DNA of 64,000 nt from Lyngbya sp. HA4199-MV5 (GCA_019359375.1 JAHHHL010000002.1:124001-188000), one strand, 5' to 3'; positions 18,281-28,160 are shown, counted from the first letter of the stretch. A program made the numbers and translations. The notes: generated by a model from the letters alone, not told the origin.

Positions 18281-18679
18281 CTACGAACCTCGGCTTAGCG
18301 AAAGCTCAATTTGCTTGAATTCCTGCTCCAGTCGATCGCGCAGCTTTTGAGGCACGGGACGGTTGGGATATGAACTGTAATGCCCAGCTAAGGAGTTCAG
18401 CGCTGTTCGCATCGTGGTGTAAGAGCTTAACTTCGCCACAGAGCCGTCACGCCGATACCGAGCGGTAAAATCATTGATGAGCTGTTTCGCGTCTGTTTGT
18501 GCAGCACTGCGATCAGGAGAATCGTCTGGCAATTGAATCGAGTCTCGCAGAGTGCTCACAACGGCTGATGTATCCTGGCGATAATCACCCGAAAGCGCTG
18601 TAGCCCTTGCTGCGGGAACAAAGCTCATTAAGCTGATAACAACGACCAGAACGAGAGAAAGAAAGCGCTTCATAAGCAT
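18281..18679 (-). CDS. psb27: Photosystem II assembly protein Psb27
   Basis: Lumenal protein that binds CP43 on PSII assembly and repair intermediates that lack the manganese cluster. The mature part (LSGDYRQDTSAVVSTLRDSIQLP, then RYRRDG, then ALNSLAGHYSSYPNRPVP) matches Psb27 along its four-helix bundle. Residues 1-27 form a signal peptide ending in ARATA. Unlike typical cyanobacterial Psb27, it has no lipobox cysteine there, so it should be cleaved by signal peptidase I and not lipidated. The start is one of two ATGs (18679 or 18673). It is monocistronic with its own terminator. Confidence 0.93.
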   Translation of the reverse strand: MLMKRFLSLVLVVVISLMSFVPAARATALSGDYRQDTSAVVSTLRDSIQLPDDSPDRSAAQTDAKQLINDFTARYRRDGSVAKLSSYTTMRTALNSLAGHYSSYPNRPVPQKLRDRLEQEFKQIELSLSRGS

Positions 18680-18811
18680 ACGTGGAAAGGAGTAAAGAGC
18701 GATTCAGCCTTCTAAAAAGGTTGTTAATAGCTTCCCTATCCTACCGCGATCGGGAGACGGGATCATGCGTCCTCCGGCAGGCATTAAGTCCCTTGGGGCA
18801 TCAACCAAGGC

Positions 18812-19621
18812 TTAACCGAACCGACCACTAACATACTCCTGTGTTGCCTGATGTTGAGGCGTTTGGAAGATCACTTCTGTGCGATCGTACTCTACGATAT
18901 AGCCCGTCCGTTGACCCTTCGCATTTGCTTCCACGTTGTAGAAGGCGGTGAAATCAGAGGCGCGCGAGGCTTGCTGCATGTTGTGGGTAACGATGACGAT
19001 CGTATAGCGCTCTTTCAGTTGTTGCAGCAAATCCTCGACTTTCAACGTCGAGATCGGATCCAATGCTGCACACGGTTCATCCATCAAAATCACATCTGGC
19101 TGTACGGCTACAGCGCGTGCAATACATAACCGCTGCTGCTGACCGCCAGATAAATCGGTACCCATTGCATTCAGCTTATCTTTCACATCGTCCCAAAGGG
19201 CTGCTTGCTTCAGCGATCGCTCTACCAACTCGTCCATATCGCCCTTGTAGCCAACCAAACGAGGACCAAAAGCAATGTTTTCGTAAATCGATTTTGGAAA
19301 CGGATTCGGCTTTTGAAACACCATCCCAATCTGTCGCCGCACTTCAACCGGATCAATTTCTGGAGCGTAAAGATCCTGATCGCGGTAAAAGATTTTGCCA
19401 TCAATATGAAAGGTTTTAATCAGATCGTTCAAGCGATTAAAACAGCGTAAAACGGTACTTTTACCACAACCAGAAGGACCGATGAAAGCCGTAATGCTGT
19501 TCTTTTTGATCTCGATTGAGACATCCTTCACTGCCAAAAAACTGCCGTAATAGATATTAAGATCTTGAGTGCGAAAAATGGTTTCAGTCTGGCGAGCGGT
19601 ACTCTGGATGTTCGTTGTCAT
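18812..19621 (-). CDS. pstB: Phosphate ABC transporter ATP-binding protein PstB
   Basis: ATPase of the high-affinity phosphate importer. It has Walker [11 protein letters not shown]-loop [10 protein letters not shown], signature LSGGQQQR, Walker [14 protein letters not shown] and the H-loop histidine in VTHNM. The sequence is PstB-specific throughout ([17 protein letters not shown] end). It is the last gene of a minus-strand pstS-pstC-pstA-pstB cluster. Only one pstB is present and phoU does not follow. Length (269 aa) is normal. Confidence 0.97.
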   Translation of the reverse strand: MTTNIQSTARQTETIFRTQDLNIYYGSFLAVKDVSIEIKKNSITAFIGPSGCGKSTVLRCFNRLNDLIKTFHIDGKIFYRDQDLYAPEIDPVEVRRQIGMVFQKPNPFPKSIYENIAFGPRLVGYKGDMDELVERSLKQAALWDDVKDKLNAMGTDLSGGQQQRLCIARAVAVQPDVILMDEPCAALDPISTLKVEDLLQQLKERYTIVIVTHNMQQASRASDFTAFYNVEANAKGQRTGYIVEYDRTEVIFQTPQHQATQEYVSGRFG

Positions 19622-19797
19622 AAATTTAGAAGGGGTGAGTGATTGCCGTTTGAATAAGACTTGAAGTCACTAGCATTAAAAGCGTTACAGCATGGAAAAA
19701 GCAGTTAAGGGCGGCTTGGCAGGGAAATCGTGTCCTCGTTACCATGCAACAACCGCTCAAAGACAGCCGCCTAAAGAACTCTTGCCTGATCCAACCA

Positions 19798-20736
19798 TTA
19801 TTTACGTCGTCTCGTCAGCCATCGGGAAAGAATGCTGGTCACCAAAACCAGTGCCACCAAAACCAGTGACCCTGCCCATGCAAGCTCTTGCTGGTTTTTG
19901 TAAGGAGCCGTCGCAAAGTCAAAAACCAACCTCGACATGGTTGCGGTTGGTTCCCAGATGCCATAGGTAAAGTAGGTGATTGGGTTAATATTTGGCGGAT
20001 TCAGACTCAACCCCGAATTCCAGTAACGGCTGAAAGAGGCCGTAAAGAGAACAGGTGCCGTCTCACCTGCGGCACGAGCGATCGCCAGCATCACCCCAGT
20101 CAAAATCGCTGGAATGGCTGCTGGCAAAACAATTTTTAAAGTCGTTTGAATGCGTGTGGCTCCGAGACCAACAGCGGCTTGTCGATAGTCATTGGGCACG
20201 GCTTCCAACGCCTCGGCAGCGGTTCGGACGATCGTTGGCAACATCAGCACCGACAGCGCAATGCCACCAGCCACGGCTGAGAAACGACCTGTTGTCAGCA
20301 CAACCAAAGAATACGCAAACGCCCCCACCACGATCGACGGAACCCCACTTAAAACATTGGTGAAAAAATCAATTATATCTGCCAGCCTGGTTCCCTTCGC
20401 AAACTCTGAGAGATAGATTGCTGCCATCACACCAAACGGAATGCTCAGAGCCGCAGAAATCCCAACAGTAGTGAGAGTGCCGACAAAGGCATTGCCAAAC
20501 CCGCCGCCCGTGAGACCAGGAGCAGGCGGTAGATCCACAAAGAGTGCAGGACCTAAGCGGGCAAACCCATTAATCAACACGTAGGAAAGCACTGCAACCA
20601 GCGGAATAAGCGCAATGGCAGCACAGGCGTAGGCAACCACGGTCATCATGGACGAAAACAACGTCCGCGGGGACGATGGCGAGCGTGTCATGCGGCGCTC
20701 TACAAACGGCGTAGCTGCTGAGTCCTGATTCGTCAT
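19798..20736 (-). CDS. pstA: Phosphate ABC transporter permease PstA
   Basis: Inner-membrane permease subunit with six predicted helices. It carries the EAA loop (EALEAVPNDYRQAAVGLGATRIQTTLKIVLPAAIPAI) that docks with PstB, and the PstA-typical FGVMAAIYLSEFA and NVLSGVPSIVVG segments. It pairs with PstC upstream. A 176-bp gap to pstB shows no recognisable element. Length (312 aa) is normal. Confidence 0.96.
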   Translation of the reverse strand: MTNQDSAATPFVERRMTRSPSSPRTLFSSMMTVVAYACAAIALIPLVAVLSYVLINGFARLGPALFVDLPPAPGLTGGGFGNAFVGTLTTVGISAALSIPFGVMAAIYLSEFAKGTRLADIIDFFTNVLSGVPSIVVGAFAYSLVVLTTGRFSAVAGGIALSVLMLPTIVRTAAEALEAVPNDYRQAAVGLGATRIQTTLKIVLPAAIPAILTGVMLAIARAAGETAPVLFTASFSRYWNSGLSLNPPNINPITYFTYGIWEPTATMSRLVFDFATAPYKNQQELAWAGSLVLVALVLVTSILSRWLTRRRK

Positions 20737-20841
20737 CTCAACCTTTTCTCTTCATTCCAAAAAATTAAACGGATGCTGGTAATCTACGTGTCTTATTTCA
20801 AGGCAAACCACACCAACGCTCAACAGCTTGTGTCATAAAAA

Positions 20842-21795
20842 CTAGAGCTTCAAGCTAAACCGCCGGACAATAATTTCGGCTAAAACGTTCACCACCAATG
20901 TCAAGGCAAACAACACAAGTGCGGCATACATGAGGGAAGCAACCTGCAAGCCACCTGCTTCCGCAAACTGGTTTGCTAGCAGTGAGGCCACCGTCGAGCC
21001 TTGGGATAAAATCGACGCTGATTTGATCGTGTCTGAATTACCAATCACCATCGTGACCGCCATCGTCTCACCCATTGCTCGCCCCAATGCCAGCATGATG
21101 CCGCCCACAATGCCCGAAAAAGCGGCAGGCAGCATAATCTGAAAAATGGTTTCCCAACGAGTTGCCCCCAAACCATAAGCCGCTTGACGGAGTTCCGCAG
21201 GCACGGCTGTCAATGCATCACGCGAAATGGCAGCAATAATGGGCAGAATCATAATTGAAAGAATAATCCCAGCAACATAAATGCCCGGACCAGACGGCGC
21301 AGTGCTAAAGATCGGAATCCATCCCAGGGTGCCATTCAAGAAATCGCCGATCGGTTTCAAGATCGGAATCAGCACAAAAATCGCCCACAGACCATAGACC
21401 ACACTTGGAATGGCTGCTAGTAGTTCAACGAGAAAGACGATCGGCTGCTGCACACGCGGCGGTAAAAAATCTTCGCTCAGAAAGAGGGCCACCCCAATGC
21501 CGATCGGCACGGCAATTAACAGCGCAATAAATGAGGTAACTAGCGTTCCATAAATCTGGGTGAGCGCACCAAAAACCTCATCATTGACACTCCAACGGCT
21601 TGTCACCAAAAAGCCAGCACCAAACTTCTGAATCGCTGGTAGAGCATCATTCGCTACCTGTAGGGCGATAAAGAAAAGCACCAGGGCAGCCCCAATCCCA
21701 AAAGCGGCGGTAAGCCAAACAAAACCTTGGTCAACCCAGCGCGATGCTTGTGAGCGCTGCCAGGACATGGGTGAATGCTGATTTGTTGAAGCCAT
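20842..21795 (-). CDS. pstC: Phosphate ABC transporter permease PstC
   Basis: Second permease subunit with six helices. The EAA loop is present (DALTAVPAELRQAAYGLGATRWETIFQIMLPAA), together with PstC-typical GTLVTSFIALLIAVPIGIGVALFLSE and AIPSVVYGLWAIFVL. The frame reaches 21804, but MASTNQ at 21795 is the likelier start. It lies 105 bp upstream of pstA and 275 bp downstream of pstS; the latter gap holds a palindromic repeat. Confidence 0.96.
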   Translation of the reverse strand: MASTNQHSPMSWQRSQASRWVDQGFVWLTAAFGIGAALVLFFIALQVANDALPAIQKFGAGFLVTSRWSVNDEVFGALTQIYGTLVTSFIALLIAVPIGIGVALFLSEDFLPPRVQQPIVFLVELLAAIPSVVYGLWAIFVLIPILKPIGDFLNGTLGWIPIFSTAPSGPGIYVAGIILSIMILPIIAAISRDALTAVPAELRQAAYGLGATRWETIFQIMLPAAFSGIVGGIMLALGRAMGETMAVTMVIGNSDTIKSASILSQGSTVASLLANQFAEAGGLQVASLMYAALVLFALTLVVNVLAEIIVRRFSLKL

Positions 21796-21834
21796 AAGTA
21801 ACAATTGCAGAAACGCTAAGAAACGCGAGTTTAG

Positions 21835-21920
21835 TAAGGTGTAATTTTCTGTAGGGACGTTACATATAACGTCCCTACTACGGACAGGAAGTGGTTCAGG
21901 TTAATTAATCCACGACCCTA
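21835..21920. repeat. Palindromic dispersed repeat, copy 1
   Basis: A segment of about 85 bp with a 28-base near-perfect palindrome at 21851-21878 (GTAGGGACGTTA...AACGTCCCTAC), followed by GGAAGTGGTTCAGGTTAATT. Nearly the same sequence recurs at 61531-61610. It lies between pstS and pstC and could form a hairpin in the pst transcript. Confidence 0.8.
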
Positions 21921-22070
21921 AGCGTACAAAGGATCCCAAGCAGTCGTGTCTATGAACGAAGAAGGCTGATGTCTAGATCAACTAGATGACGATCTGGACA
22001 TCAGCGCTTCTACACAAACAAGTCGGCAGCTTGCTCATGCTCAACCAAAGCTACCGCGTTAGCAAGCTAG

Positions 22071-23183
22071 TTACTTAGCAGCGCTAACTTTGATTGTGTC
22101 AACGGCTCCCGTAACTTTGGTAGAAATCGGATCGGGTAAAGGTATGTAGCCTAGTTCGGTAGCATACTGTTTGCCGTCAGACACAGCCCACTTCACAAAG
22201 TCGTTGATTGCTTTTGCTTTTGCAGGATCTTTCGGATTTTCGTACAGCAGCAGATAGGTCAAGCTCACAATTGGATAGGCACCCTTCTGGTCAGGATCAG
22301 GTACCTTAACGGCAAAATCCGCAGGGACAGTAGCACCATCCAGCGCTTTGGCAGCAGCCTCTGGCGCGGGGACGATGAATTCACCTGCTTTGTTCTGCAG
22401 CGCCGCTACCTTCAACTTGTTTTCGTTGGCGTAAGAATACTCGGTGTAGCCGATCGCGCCCTTAGTTTGCTGAACTTGAGCCGTTACACCCTCGCTCCCT
22501 TTCCCACCTGTACCAACAGGCCACTCGATGGTCTTACCAGCACCAGCTTTCCAGGTTGGGCAAGCCTTGACAATATGGTTAGTGAAGATAGCAGTTGTAC
22601 CACTCCCGTCTGAACGATGGACAAAAGTAATTGGAGTGCTTGGCAAGTTCGTGCCTGCATTATCTTTCGCAATTTTAGGATCATTCCAGGTCTTGATTGA
22701 TCCATCGACAATGCCACAGAGGGCAGCACGAGATAGCTTAAGCTGATCCACACCGTCCAAGTTGTATGCCATGACAACAAAGAGTCCGGTTGACGGAATC
22801 TGAACCGCTTTACCGCGATCAGCCGGAACTTTTGCCCTATCAGCCTCTTTGAGCGGATCGTCACTCGCCGCAAAGTCAACTGTTTGATCTAGAAACCGTT
22901 TGACACCAGCGCCACTACCAACAGAGTCGTAGCTGATCTGAACGCTAGGATTGGTCTTGTTGTATTCCTGAAACCAGCGCTGATAGAGCGGGTTAGGAGC
23001 CGTTGCACCAGCACCGCTAATCGAAACTGTACCACCAGCAGCAGTGGAAGCGGCAGGGCTAGCACTACCACCAACAGGGCTACTGCTCGTTTGAGGAGGG
23101 GGCGCACAGGCAGCTAAGCCTGCCACCAAGGCAATTACGGAGGCCGAAAATGCCCAACGGGTTGCTCTTAAGGGGGAAATCAT
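22071..23183 (-). CDS. pstS: Phosphate-binding lipoprotein PstS
   Basis: Periplasmic phosphate receptor of the Pst importer. An N-terminal signal with lipobox LAAC anchors it. Then comes a Ser/Pro/Ala linker and the ligand-binding fold, with PstS motifs SGAGATAPNPLYQRWF, YDSVGSGAGVKRF, FAASDDPL, HRSDGSGTTAIF and GAIGYTEYSYA. It is the first gene of the pst cluster, which places the receptor at highest expression. A candidate Pho box lies 55 bp upstream. Length (370 aa) is normal. Confidence 0.96.
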   Translation of the reverse strand: MISPLRATRWAFSASVIALVAGLAACAPPPQTSSSPVGGSASPAASTAAGGTVSISGAGATAPNPLYQRWFQEYNKTNPSVQISYDSVGSGAGVKRFLDQTVDFAASDDPLKEADRAKVPADRGKAVQIPSTGLFVVMAYNLDGVDQLKLSRAALCGIVDGSIKTWNDPKIAKDNAGTNLPSTPITFVHRSDGSGTTAIFTNHIVKACPTWKAGAGKTIEWPVGTGGKGSEGVTAQVQQTKGAIGYTEYSYANENKLKVAALQNKAGEFIVPAPEAAAKALDGATVPADFAVKVPDPDQKGAYPIVSLTYLLLYENPKDPAKAKAINDFVKWAVSDGKQYATELGYIPLPDPISTKVTGAVDTIKVSAAK

Positions 23184-23226
23184 AAATCCTGCAACTTAAC
23201 ACATCTGCCCTAACGCTACCGTGCGT

Positions 23227-23245
23227 CAGTAAAGAAAAGGTTAAG
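23227..23245 (-). promoter_or_regulatory. Candidate Pho box upstream of pstS
   Basis: On the minus strand CTTAACCT (23245-23238) matches the cyanobacterial PhoB/SphR half-site exactly. Eleven bases downstream is a weaker half-site, CTTTACTG (23234-23227). The 11-bp spacing fits the known tandem arrangement. It lies 45-62 bp upstream of the pstS start. The third half-site expected in the strongest boxes is not clear. Confidence 0.45.
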
Positions 23246-23305
23246 TAATTAAAATTACATTTCGCTTTTCGTGTTGAATTTCCACCCTTGCAGCAGGGTT
23301 GAATC

Positions 23306-23436
23306 CTAGGGCGTGTCATCAATTAGCTCCGAGACCTTGCAATATCAGCAGTGTCACGCCCGTCCCAACACACCAGGCTAGGGGCTGGAACCCTTACTGC
23401 AAGCAATGTGTAGTAGTAATTGATGACAGCCCCTAG
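23306..23436. repeat. 131-bp inverted-repeat element, copy 2
   Basis: Complete copy, CTAG at both ends, in the same orientation as copy 1. It lies 122 bp upstream of the pstS start, just outside the candidate Pho box. Confidence 0.88.
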
Positions 23437-23494
23437 TAATATCGCTAACGCTGTTTGATAAGGCGATTTTCAGAAGCGTTTATACTCGCATTCC

Positions 23495-23585
23495 GTAAGG
23501 GCGAAGCATTCGGGCAGTATCGTTCGCTTCTGATCAAAGGGTATTTGCCGTAGCTTGCTTCCCGCAGGGTATGCTTCGCCCGTAC
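23495..23585. repeat. 91-bp palindromic-ended repeat, copy B
   Basis: The ends GTAAGGGCGAAGCAT (23495-23509) and ATGCTTCGCCCGTAC (23571-23585) are inverted repeats with one mismatch. The interior carries the CGTAGCTTGCTTCCCGCAGG motif shared with copies at 7977 and 39820. The gap from 23184 to 23665 holds only this and the 131-bp element. Confidence 0.7.
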
Positions 23586-23665
23586 AGAGAGTATCTTCTT
23601 TCTCAAAGATCTCCTAAGAATATCCGATCGCTCAGTACGAGCGACAAATTAGTGTAAGCGACAAA

Positions 23666-24274
23666 TCAGTGTGAGCGGCAAAGCACTTGGCGCATGGTAC
23701 GCATATTGTCTGGTAGATCCATTTGAATTGCTTGCTGAATGAGCATTGAAGGTACAGGGATGGTCGGCGTTGCTTGCACTGAATAGGTTAGGAGCGTGCC
23801 GTCTCCATAGTCTTGCAACGTTAGATCAGCGGCAAAGTCATGAAAACTGCCGGATTCTAAGCGAAATTGGATTTGCTGATGAGCAATTTCAATGACCTTC
23901 AAGTAAATGTCAACTTGTGCAGTCAGAAACAAGAATGCTTTGCTGGCTACCTGATAGAGTCGCTTGCAGCCATCAAGGGAGCTTCGATCGCCCAGGTTAG
24001 AATTGTTGCGGTGGAGTATCTCACTTCGGGTGAGTGCTGGGAAGTAGTGAACCCAACGGGGGTAGTCGGTCAATTGCCTCCACGCGATCGAGCGATCGAG
24101 GGGTAGGTACATCTGAGCTGTGACCGCACCACCCCAGGCAGAGTGCGGTCGGGTCTTCAACAAGATTTCACCATTTAAGAGTGGCTTGGCAGACAAATCT
24201 GCTTGCTGCTGGGAGACGAGGGTAGGCAAGCTCGATGTGCGGCGAGTGAGTGTTGGTGCAATAGAGATGGTCAT
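23666..24274 (-). CDS. SRPBCC-fold (polyketide cyclase/START-like) protein
   Basis: About 203 residues. From residue 60 on it shows the SRPBCC lipid/ligand-binding pattern: MYLPLDRSIAWRQLTDYPRWVHYFPALTRSEILH, then a beta-rich core ending in GDGTLLTYSVQATPTIPVPSMLIQQAIQMDLPDNM. The ligand is unknown; cyanobacterial members are often annotated as cyclase/dehydrase. The frame extends to a GTG at 24331, but the ATG at 24274 (MTISIAPTL) is more plausible. It is monocistronic. The first 55 residues are polar and poorly conserved in appearance. Confidence 0.75.
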   Translation of the reverse strand: MTISIAPTLTRRTSSLPTLVSQQQADLSAKPLLNGEILLKTRPHSAWGGAVTAQMYLPLDRSIAWRQLTDYPRWVHYFPALTRSEILHRNNSNLGDRSSLDGCKRLYQVASKAFLFLTAQVDIYLKVIEIAHQQIQFRLESGSFHDFAADLTLQDYGDGTLLTYSVQATPTIPVPSMLIQQAIQMDLPDNMRTMRQVLCRSH

Positions 24275-24461
24275 TCCAGTCCAGCAACTCCTAGTCGGTA
24301 GAACGTGTACGGAATGAGGTTTCTTTCGCACTCACCAAGTAGGGCTAAGAAGGGATGTGTTCCGTATTACCAGCCAGCATAGCGCCATAAGTGCAAAGAA
24401 AGATTACGGGGAGGCGTAAAGATTTGGCGAAGCATTTGCTGGGTATTGGAGAGCATTAAAA

Positions 24462-24501
24462 TGGCTGGGCTTCAGTCATCTGTTGACTCAAAGCCCAGCC
24501 A
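24462..24501 (-). terminator. Rho-independent terminator of the universal stress gene
   Basis: The 11-base perfect arms TGGCTGGGCTT and AAGCCCAGCCA enclose an 18-base loop that can pair further (TCAGTCA/TGACTCA). On the minus strand TTTT follows. It starts 49 bp past the stop of the UspA gene. Confidence 0.75.
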
Positions 24502-24550
24502 CGCTGCTGATTTATTTAGCTGGAGTTAGCTTGTTCGCATTCTGAGGTTG

Positions 24551-25399
24551 CTAAACGGTCCGTGCTAACAGCACAGGACAGTTGGCGTGAACGCGCACAT
24601 AGTCAGAAAGGGATGAGCCTAACAAGCGATCGAGGTCAGGTAAGGCTTTAGCAATAGAGGGACGGCGATCGGGCGATCCGAGCAGCAACAAACCAACGTT
24701 CAACTCATCGGCTAAGCGACACAGTTCTTCAGCAGGCTTGCCCGCGCAAGACAAACAGCGGTAAGCAATGCCTAGTTTTTTCGCTTCTGCTACAGCCGTT
24801 GCAAACACCGGATCCTGCTCAGACTCTGCTCCGCTAGCGCAGTAAGATTTACCCGTCAGGTCAGGCGAAATATGCGTCAGAATGAGTTCTCCTCCTTTGA
24901 GGTCTCGGAGCAAGAATAGCGCCAATTTGAGACTTTGACTGGCTGCTTCTGATCGATCTAATGCTACCATCACGCGGTTGATTTTTTTAATATAGATATC
25001 GTCTCGTACCAATAGCATTGGGTGAGATGACAGTTGAAAAACGTACTGACTGACGGAATTCTCCAGGATGGAGACGAGGCGTTTCAACCCTCTGGAACCC
25101 ATAATGATCAAATCGGCATCCATCTCATCCGCTACTTTGCACACCACATCCTTGGGATCGCCTTCACGCAACATACCAGAAACGCGCTTGGGATCAAGAT
25201 TTAGTGCTTGAATCGCATTGGCTAAGATTTTGCCCCCTTTTTCACGCTGCTCAAACATTTCGGCGGCGGTAATCTGAGGGGGGATGACGTGCAGAACCGT
25301 CACCAACGCTCGTTGCATAGAGGGAATTTCTGCTAGAGCTTTAAACATTTCCTCGGACTGTCCAGTGCCAGAGTCAGCCAGAAGAATTTTTTCGATCAT
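24551..25399 (-). CDS. Tandem universal stress protein (two UspA domains)
   Basis: A 282-residue cytosolic protein with two UspA folds (residues about 1-140 and 145-282). Domain 1 has LIIMGSRGLKRLVSILENSVSQYVF, close to the GxxG-9x-G(S/T) ATP loop but with Asn in place of the last Gly. Domain 2 has LLLLGSPDRRPSIAKALPDLDRLLGSSLSDYV, with a longer loop. ATP binding is thus possible in one or both domains. Such tandem proteins respond to growth arrest or stress, but the specific role is unknown. It is monocistronic, with a terminator, and has a long upstream region. Confidence 0.9.
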   Translation of the reverse strand: MIEKILLADSGTGQSEEMFKALAEIPSMQRALVTVLHVIPPQITAAEMFEQREKGGKILANAIQALNLDPKRVSGMLREGDPKDVVCKVADEMDADLIIMGSRGLKRLVSILENSVSQYVFQLSSHPMLLVRDDIYIKKINRVMVALDRSEAASQSLKLALFLLRDLKGGELILTHISPDLTGKSYCASGAESEQDPVFATAVAEAKKLGIAYRCLSCAGKPAEELCRLADELNVGLLLLGSPDRRPSIAKALPDLDRLLGSSLSDYVRVHANCPVLLARTV

Positions 25400-26096
25400 G
25401 GATTTGCCTCTCGATTGCTGTTAAAACACGATTTTCGATCAAACTATTGCAGCGTTACTAACCTTTAGATTCAAGAGGATGCCTTTAAAGTCAGACCTCA
25501 TTCTCTTGTCGCTTGCTTCTCAAAGGATCTTAGCTTTCGTTGATGTTTCGAGAGTTTTCGCTATAGATTATGCCGCTTAGCCTGACAAGCTAAAGACATC
25601 TCAGCCAATCCCTAAGCATCTAACAGAGTGCAATGCTACAAAGTGCAGTGCTGCTATCGGTGCATAAAGGTTAGACGATCGGAGAACCAATCAATGTGTT
25701 GATTGAGCGCTCCTTTACGATCAAAATTTTACCTTTAACATTCGCTCAATTGATGCGGTTCGTTACTCATTGTTGCGTTTACACACATGAAGAGATAGCA
25801 CGCAAAGCTGAGGACTTTCTCAAAGTTTTAGCGATCGACTTAAGGATACATTTTGTAATACAGCATTTTTCGATCAAGTGAAGTACAGCTCCATGCAGGG
25901 AGTTAAGGAGTCAAGGGAGTAAGGTGTACCTCAGCAAATTGGAAAACGCTGTATCTGGCTAGGTGTTAGAGGTTAACAGCTCGACAACGCAAGCTTCTGC
26001 CATGTAGCTCTTGTATTCATGTAAAACAGCTAGAAAACCTGTAAAACAGCTAGAGGAAAATAGTTGCCAACGCTTAAAGTAAAAAGACTGAGTTAA
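25400..26096. other. Long intergenic region, no convincing gene
   Basis: About 700 bp without a supported gene. A 61-codon frame at 25696-25881 lacks a recognisable family or ribosome-binding site. A 14-base direct repeat (GTAAAACAGCTAGA) occurs at 26021 and 26041. The region holds the upstream DNA of the universal stress gene and ends at a 131-bp element. Confidence 0.5.
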
Positions 26097-26227
26097 CTAG
26101 GGGCTGTCATCAATTACGACTACACATTGCTTGTAGCAAGAGTTCCAGCCCCTAGCCTGGTGTGTTGGGGCGGGCGCGATTATGCTAATACCACAGGATT
26201 TTGAAGTTAATTGATAACGCGCCCTAG
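26097..26227. repeat. 131-bp inverted-repeat element, copy 3
   Basis: In opposite orientation to copies 1 and 2. Both CTAG-bounded ends are intact, but the interior right half is the most diverged of the five (GATTATGCTAATACCACAGG replaces the usual GACACTGCTGATATTGCAAG), so it is likely an older copy. It lies 70 bp upstream of the thioesterase gene. Confidence 0.82.
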
Positions 26228-26296
26228 CGTAAACTAAGTAGCTGAACGATCGAGATAAAATGAAATAAAGACGCGATCGCGCCAGTTCCCGACGTT

Positions 26297-26788
26297 ATGA
26301 CGAACGACCAACCAGAGCAGTATCAATTGCCTCCTACAGGCACAATTCAAAATTCGCTCCAAGTTCCTCCTGGCAACTGGTTTGAGTATTTGGTCAGGGC
26401 GCAGCCCCACCACACTGACTACGCAGGCATTGTCTGGCATGGCTCTTATCTGACCTGGATGGAAGAAGCCAGAGTGGAGTGCCTACGCTCGATCGGCATT
26501 GAGTTTGCTGATTTGGTGGCGATGGGCTGTGATTTGCCAGTGGTTGAACTGTCGATTCGCTACCATCAGCCGATTCAAATGGGGATGTCTGCCGTGGTGC
26601 GAACCCGCATGGCAGATATGGAGGGTGTGCGGGTCAACTGGGATTACCAAATCCAGTCAACCGATGGGCAAGACCTTTTTGTCACAGCTCGTGTAGCACT
26701 GGTGGCGGTCGATCGTGACAAGGGTAAAATCATGCGCCAACTGCCGCCTGCGGTGAAAGAGGCGCTTGTGAAGCTATCGGAGATTTAA
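26297..26788 (+). CDS. Acyl-CoA thioesterase (4HBT/YbgC hotdog fold)
   Basis: A 163-residue hotdog-fold thioesterase. The 4-hydroxybenzoyl-CoA-thioesterase-type motif is HHTDYAGIVWHGSYLTWMEEARVE; its Asp is the catalytic residue of that class. The protein then follows the family pattern (VVELSIRYHQPIQMGM, VARVALVAVD). In cyanobacteria such proteins can be the 1,4-dihydroxy-2-naphthoyl-CoA hydrolase of phylloquinone synthesis, but no men genes are near and the substrate is not settled. The N-terminal 30 residues are a polar extension. It is convergent with dxr. Confidence 0.83.
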   Translation: MTNDQPEQYQLPPTGTIQNSLQVPPGNWFEYLVRAQPHHTDYAGIVWHGSYLTWMEEARVECLRSIGIEFADLVAMGCDLPVVELSIRYHQPIQMGMSAVVRTRMADMEGVRVNWDYQIQSTDGQDLFVTARVALVAVDRDKGKIMRQLPPAVKEALVKLSEI

Positions 26789-26814
26789 GGTGGAGACTGC
26801 CAGTAGCTTGAATG

Positions 26815-28005
26815 TTAACGACTTGAAATGATTGCAGGCGCTGGTGTTTGACTCGCGGTCAGTAGTTCCTGCCGCGCCCAGTGATCGGCAGCGATGATGT
26901 CAGCCAGACTGGGATCAAGACGGTTGCGGCTCTGGTAGCGATCGCACACCCGTTCAATCAGCCGTGGAATCTCCAGAAAATGAATTCTTTCCTCCAGGAA
27001 TAGGGCGACTGCCTGCTCATTGGCGGCATTGAGCACAGCAGGCATACAGCCACCCGCCCGTCCAGCGGCATAGGCTAGCTGCATACATGGATACTTTTGA
27101 TGGTCGGGTTCGCGGAAGGTGAGCGTCCCGGCTTTCACCAGATCAAGTGGTTCCCAGTTGGTTGCGATGCGTTCGGGGTAGGACAGGGCATAGAGGAGCG
27201 GTAGGCGCATATCTGCCCAGCCCAGTTGTGCCAGCACGGACGTATCTTGCAGTTCGATGAGCGAATGGATGATGCTTTGGGGATGGATGACGATCGCAAT
27301 CTGGTCGTAGTCTACTCCGAATAAATAATGTGCTTCGATGACTTCTAGCCCTTTGTTCATCAAGGTGGCGGAGTCGATCGTAATCTTGCGTCCCATTGAC
27401 CAGTTGGGGTGCTTCAAGGCATCGGCGATCGTAACATGTGCTAGTTTTTCGACCGGGAGATCGCGGAATGCTCCTCCAGACGCTGTGAGTAGAATGCGAC
27501 GTAGCCCACCCTCTGGTACGCCTTGAAGACATTGAAAGATGGCGGAATGTTCAGAATCAGCGGGCAGTAGTTTCACGCCATGCTTTTGGACGAGCGGCAG
27601 AACTACGGGCGCACCTGCAATGAGCGTTTCTTTGTTTGCCAGCGCAATGTCTTTCCCTGCTTCGATCGCTGCAATGGTGGGTAACAGCCCTGCACAGCCA
27701 ACAATCCCAGTAACGACCACATCGGCTTCACTCCAACGGGCAACCTCAATGACTCCCGCTTCACCTGCCAGGAGGGTTGGTTGGGGATCAAGGTCGGCGA
27801 TCGCGGCTTTGAGGTCGGGCAGCAAGTCTGTCTCGCAGAGTGCGACGATCGCGGGGCGAAACTGACGAATTTGCTGTGCTAAGAGCGCAACGTTACGTCC
27901 TGCTGCCAACCCTACAATGTGAAATTCGTCTGGGTGCTGAGCAACGATATCAAGCGTTTGAGTGCCAATAGAGCCAGTGGAGCCAAGAAGGGAAATTGCT
28001 TTCAC
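26815..28005 (-). CDS. dxr: 1-deoxy-D-xylulose-5-phosphate reductoisomerase
   Basis: Converts DXP to MEP with NADPH, the second step of the plastid-type isoprenoid pathway. The N-terminal NADPH loop is [14 protein letters not shown]. The metal-binding aspartate and glutamate lie in [15 protein letters not shown], and other motifs are [20 protein letters not shown] and [32 protein letters not shown]. At 396 residues it is full length. The start is GTG at 28005. It stands alone and is convergent with the thioesterase gene. Confidence 0.97.
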   Translation of the reverse strand: MKAISLLGSTGSIGTQTLDIVAQHPDEFHIVGLAAGRNVALLAQQIRQFRPAIVALCETDLLPDLKAAIADLDPQPTLLAGEAGVIEVARWSEADVVVTGIVGCAGLLPTIAAIEAGKDIALANKETLIAGAPVVLPLVQKHGVKLLPADSEHSAIFQCLQGVPEGGLRRILLTASGGAFRDLPVEKLAHVTIADALKHPNWSMGRKITIDSATLMNKGLEVIEAHYLFGVDYDQIAIVIHPQSIIHSLIELQDTSVLAQLGWADMRLPLLYALSYPERIATNWEPLDLVKAGTLTFREPDHQKYPCMQLAYAAGRAGGCMPAVLNAANEQAVALFLEERIHFLEIPRLIERVCDRYQSRNRLDPSLADIIAADHWARQELLTASQTPAPAIISSR

Positions 28006-28160
28006 GATCGCCGTAGTCCAGTCACGCTTCCCCTATCTTACGCTTGCGGCGTGCCCAACTTTGAAGAAATTCTGAAGCGGAGTGAGATGACGACCAGTGC
28101 AAGTGAAACCGCCAGCAACGATTGTGGATGTCTAGTAAACTTCGTCGTGGGAGCCAAGAG

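Noticed and set aside
25696-25881. 61-codon frame upstream of the thioesterase gene
   Set aside because: No family resemblance, no ribosome-binding site, and it lies alone in a repeat-containing gap.
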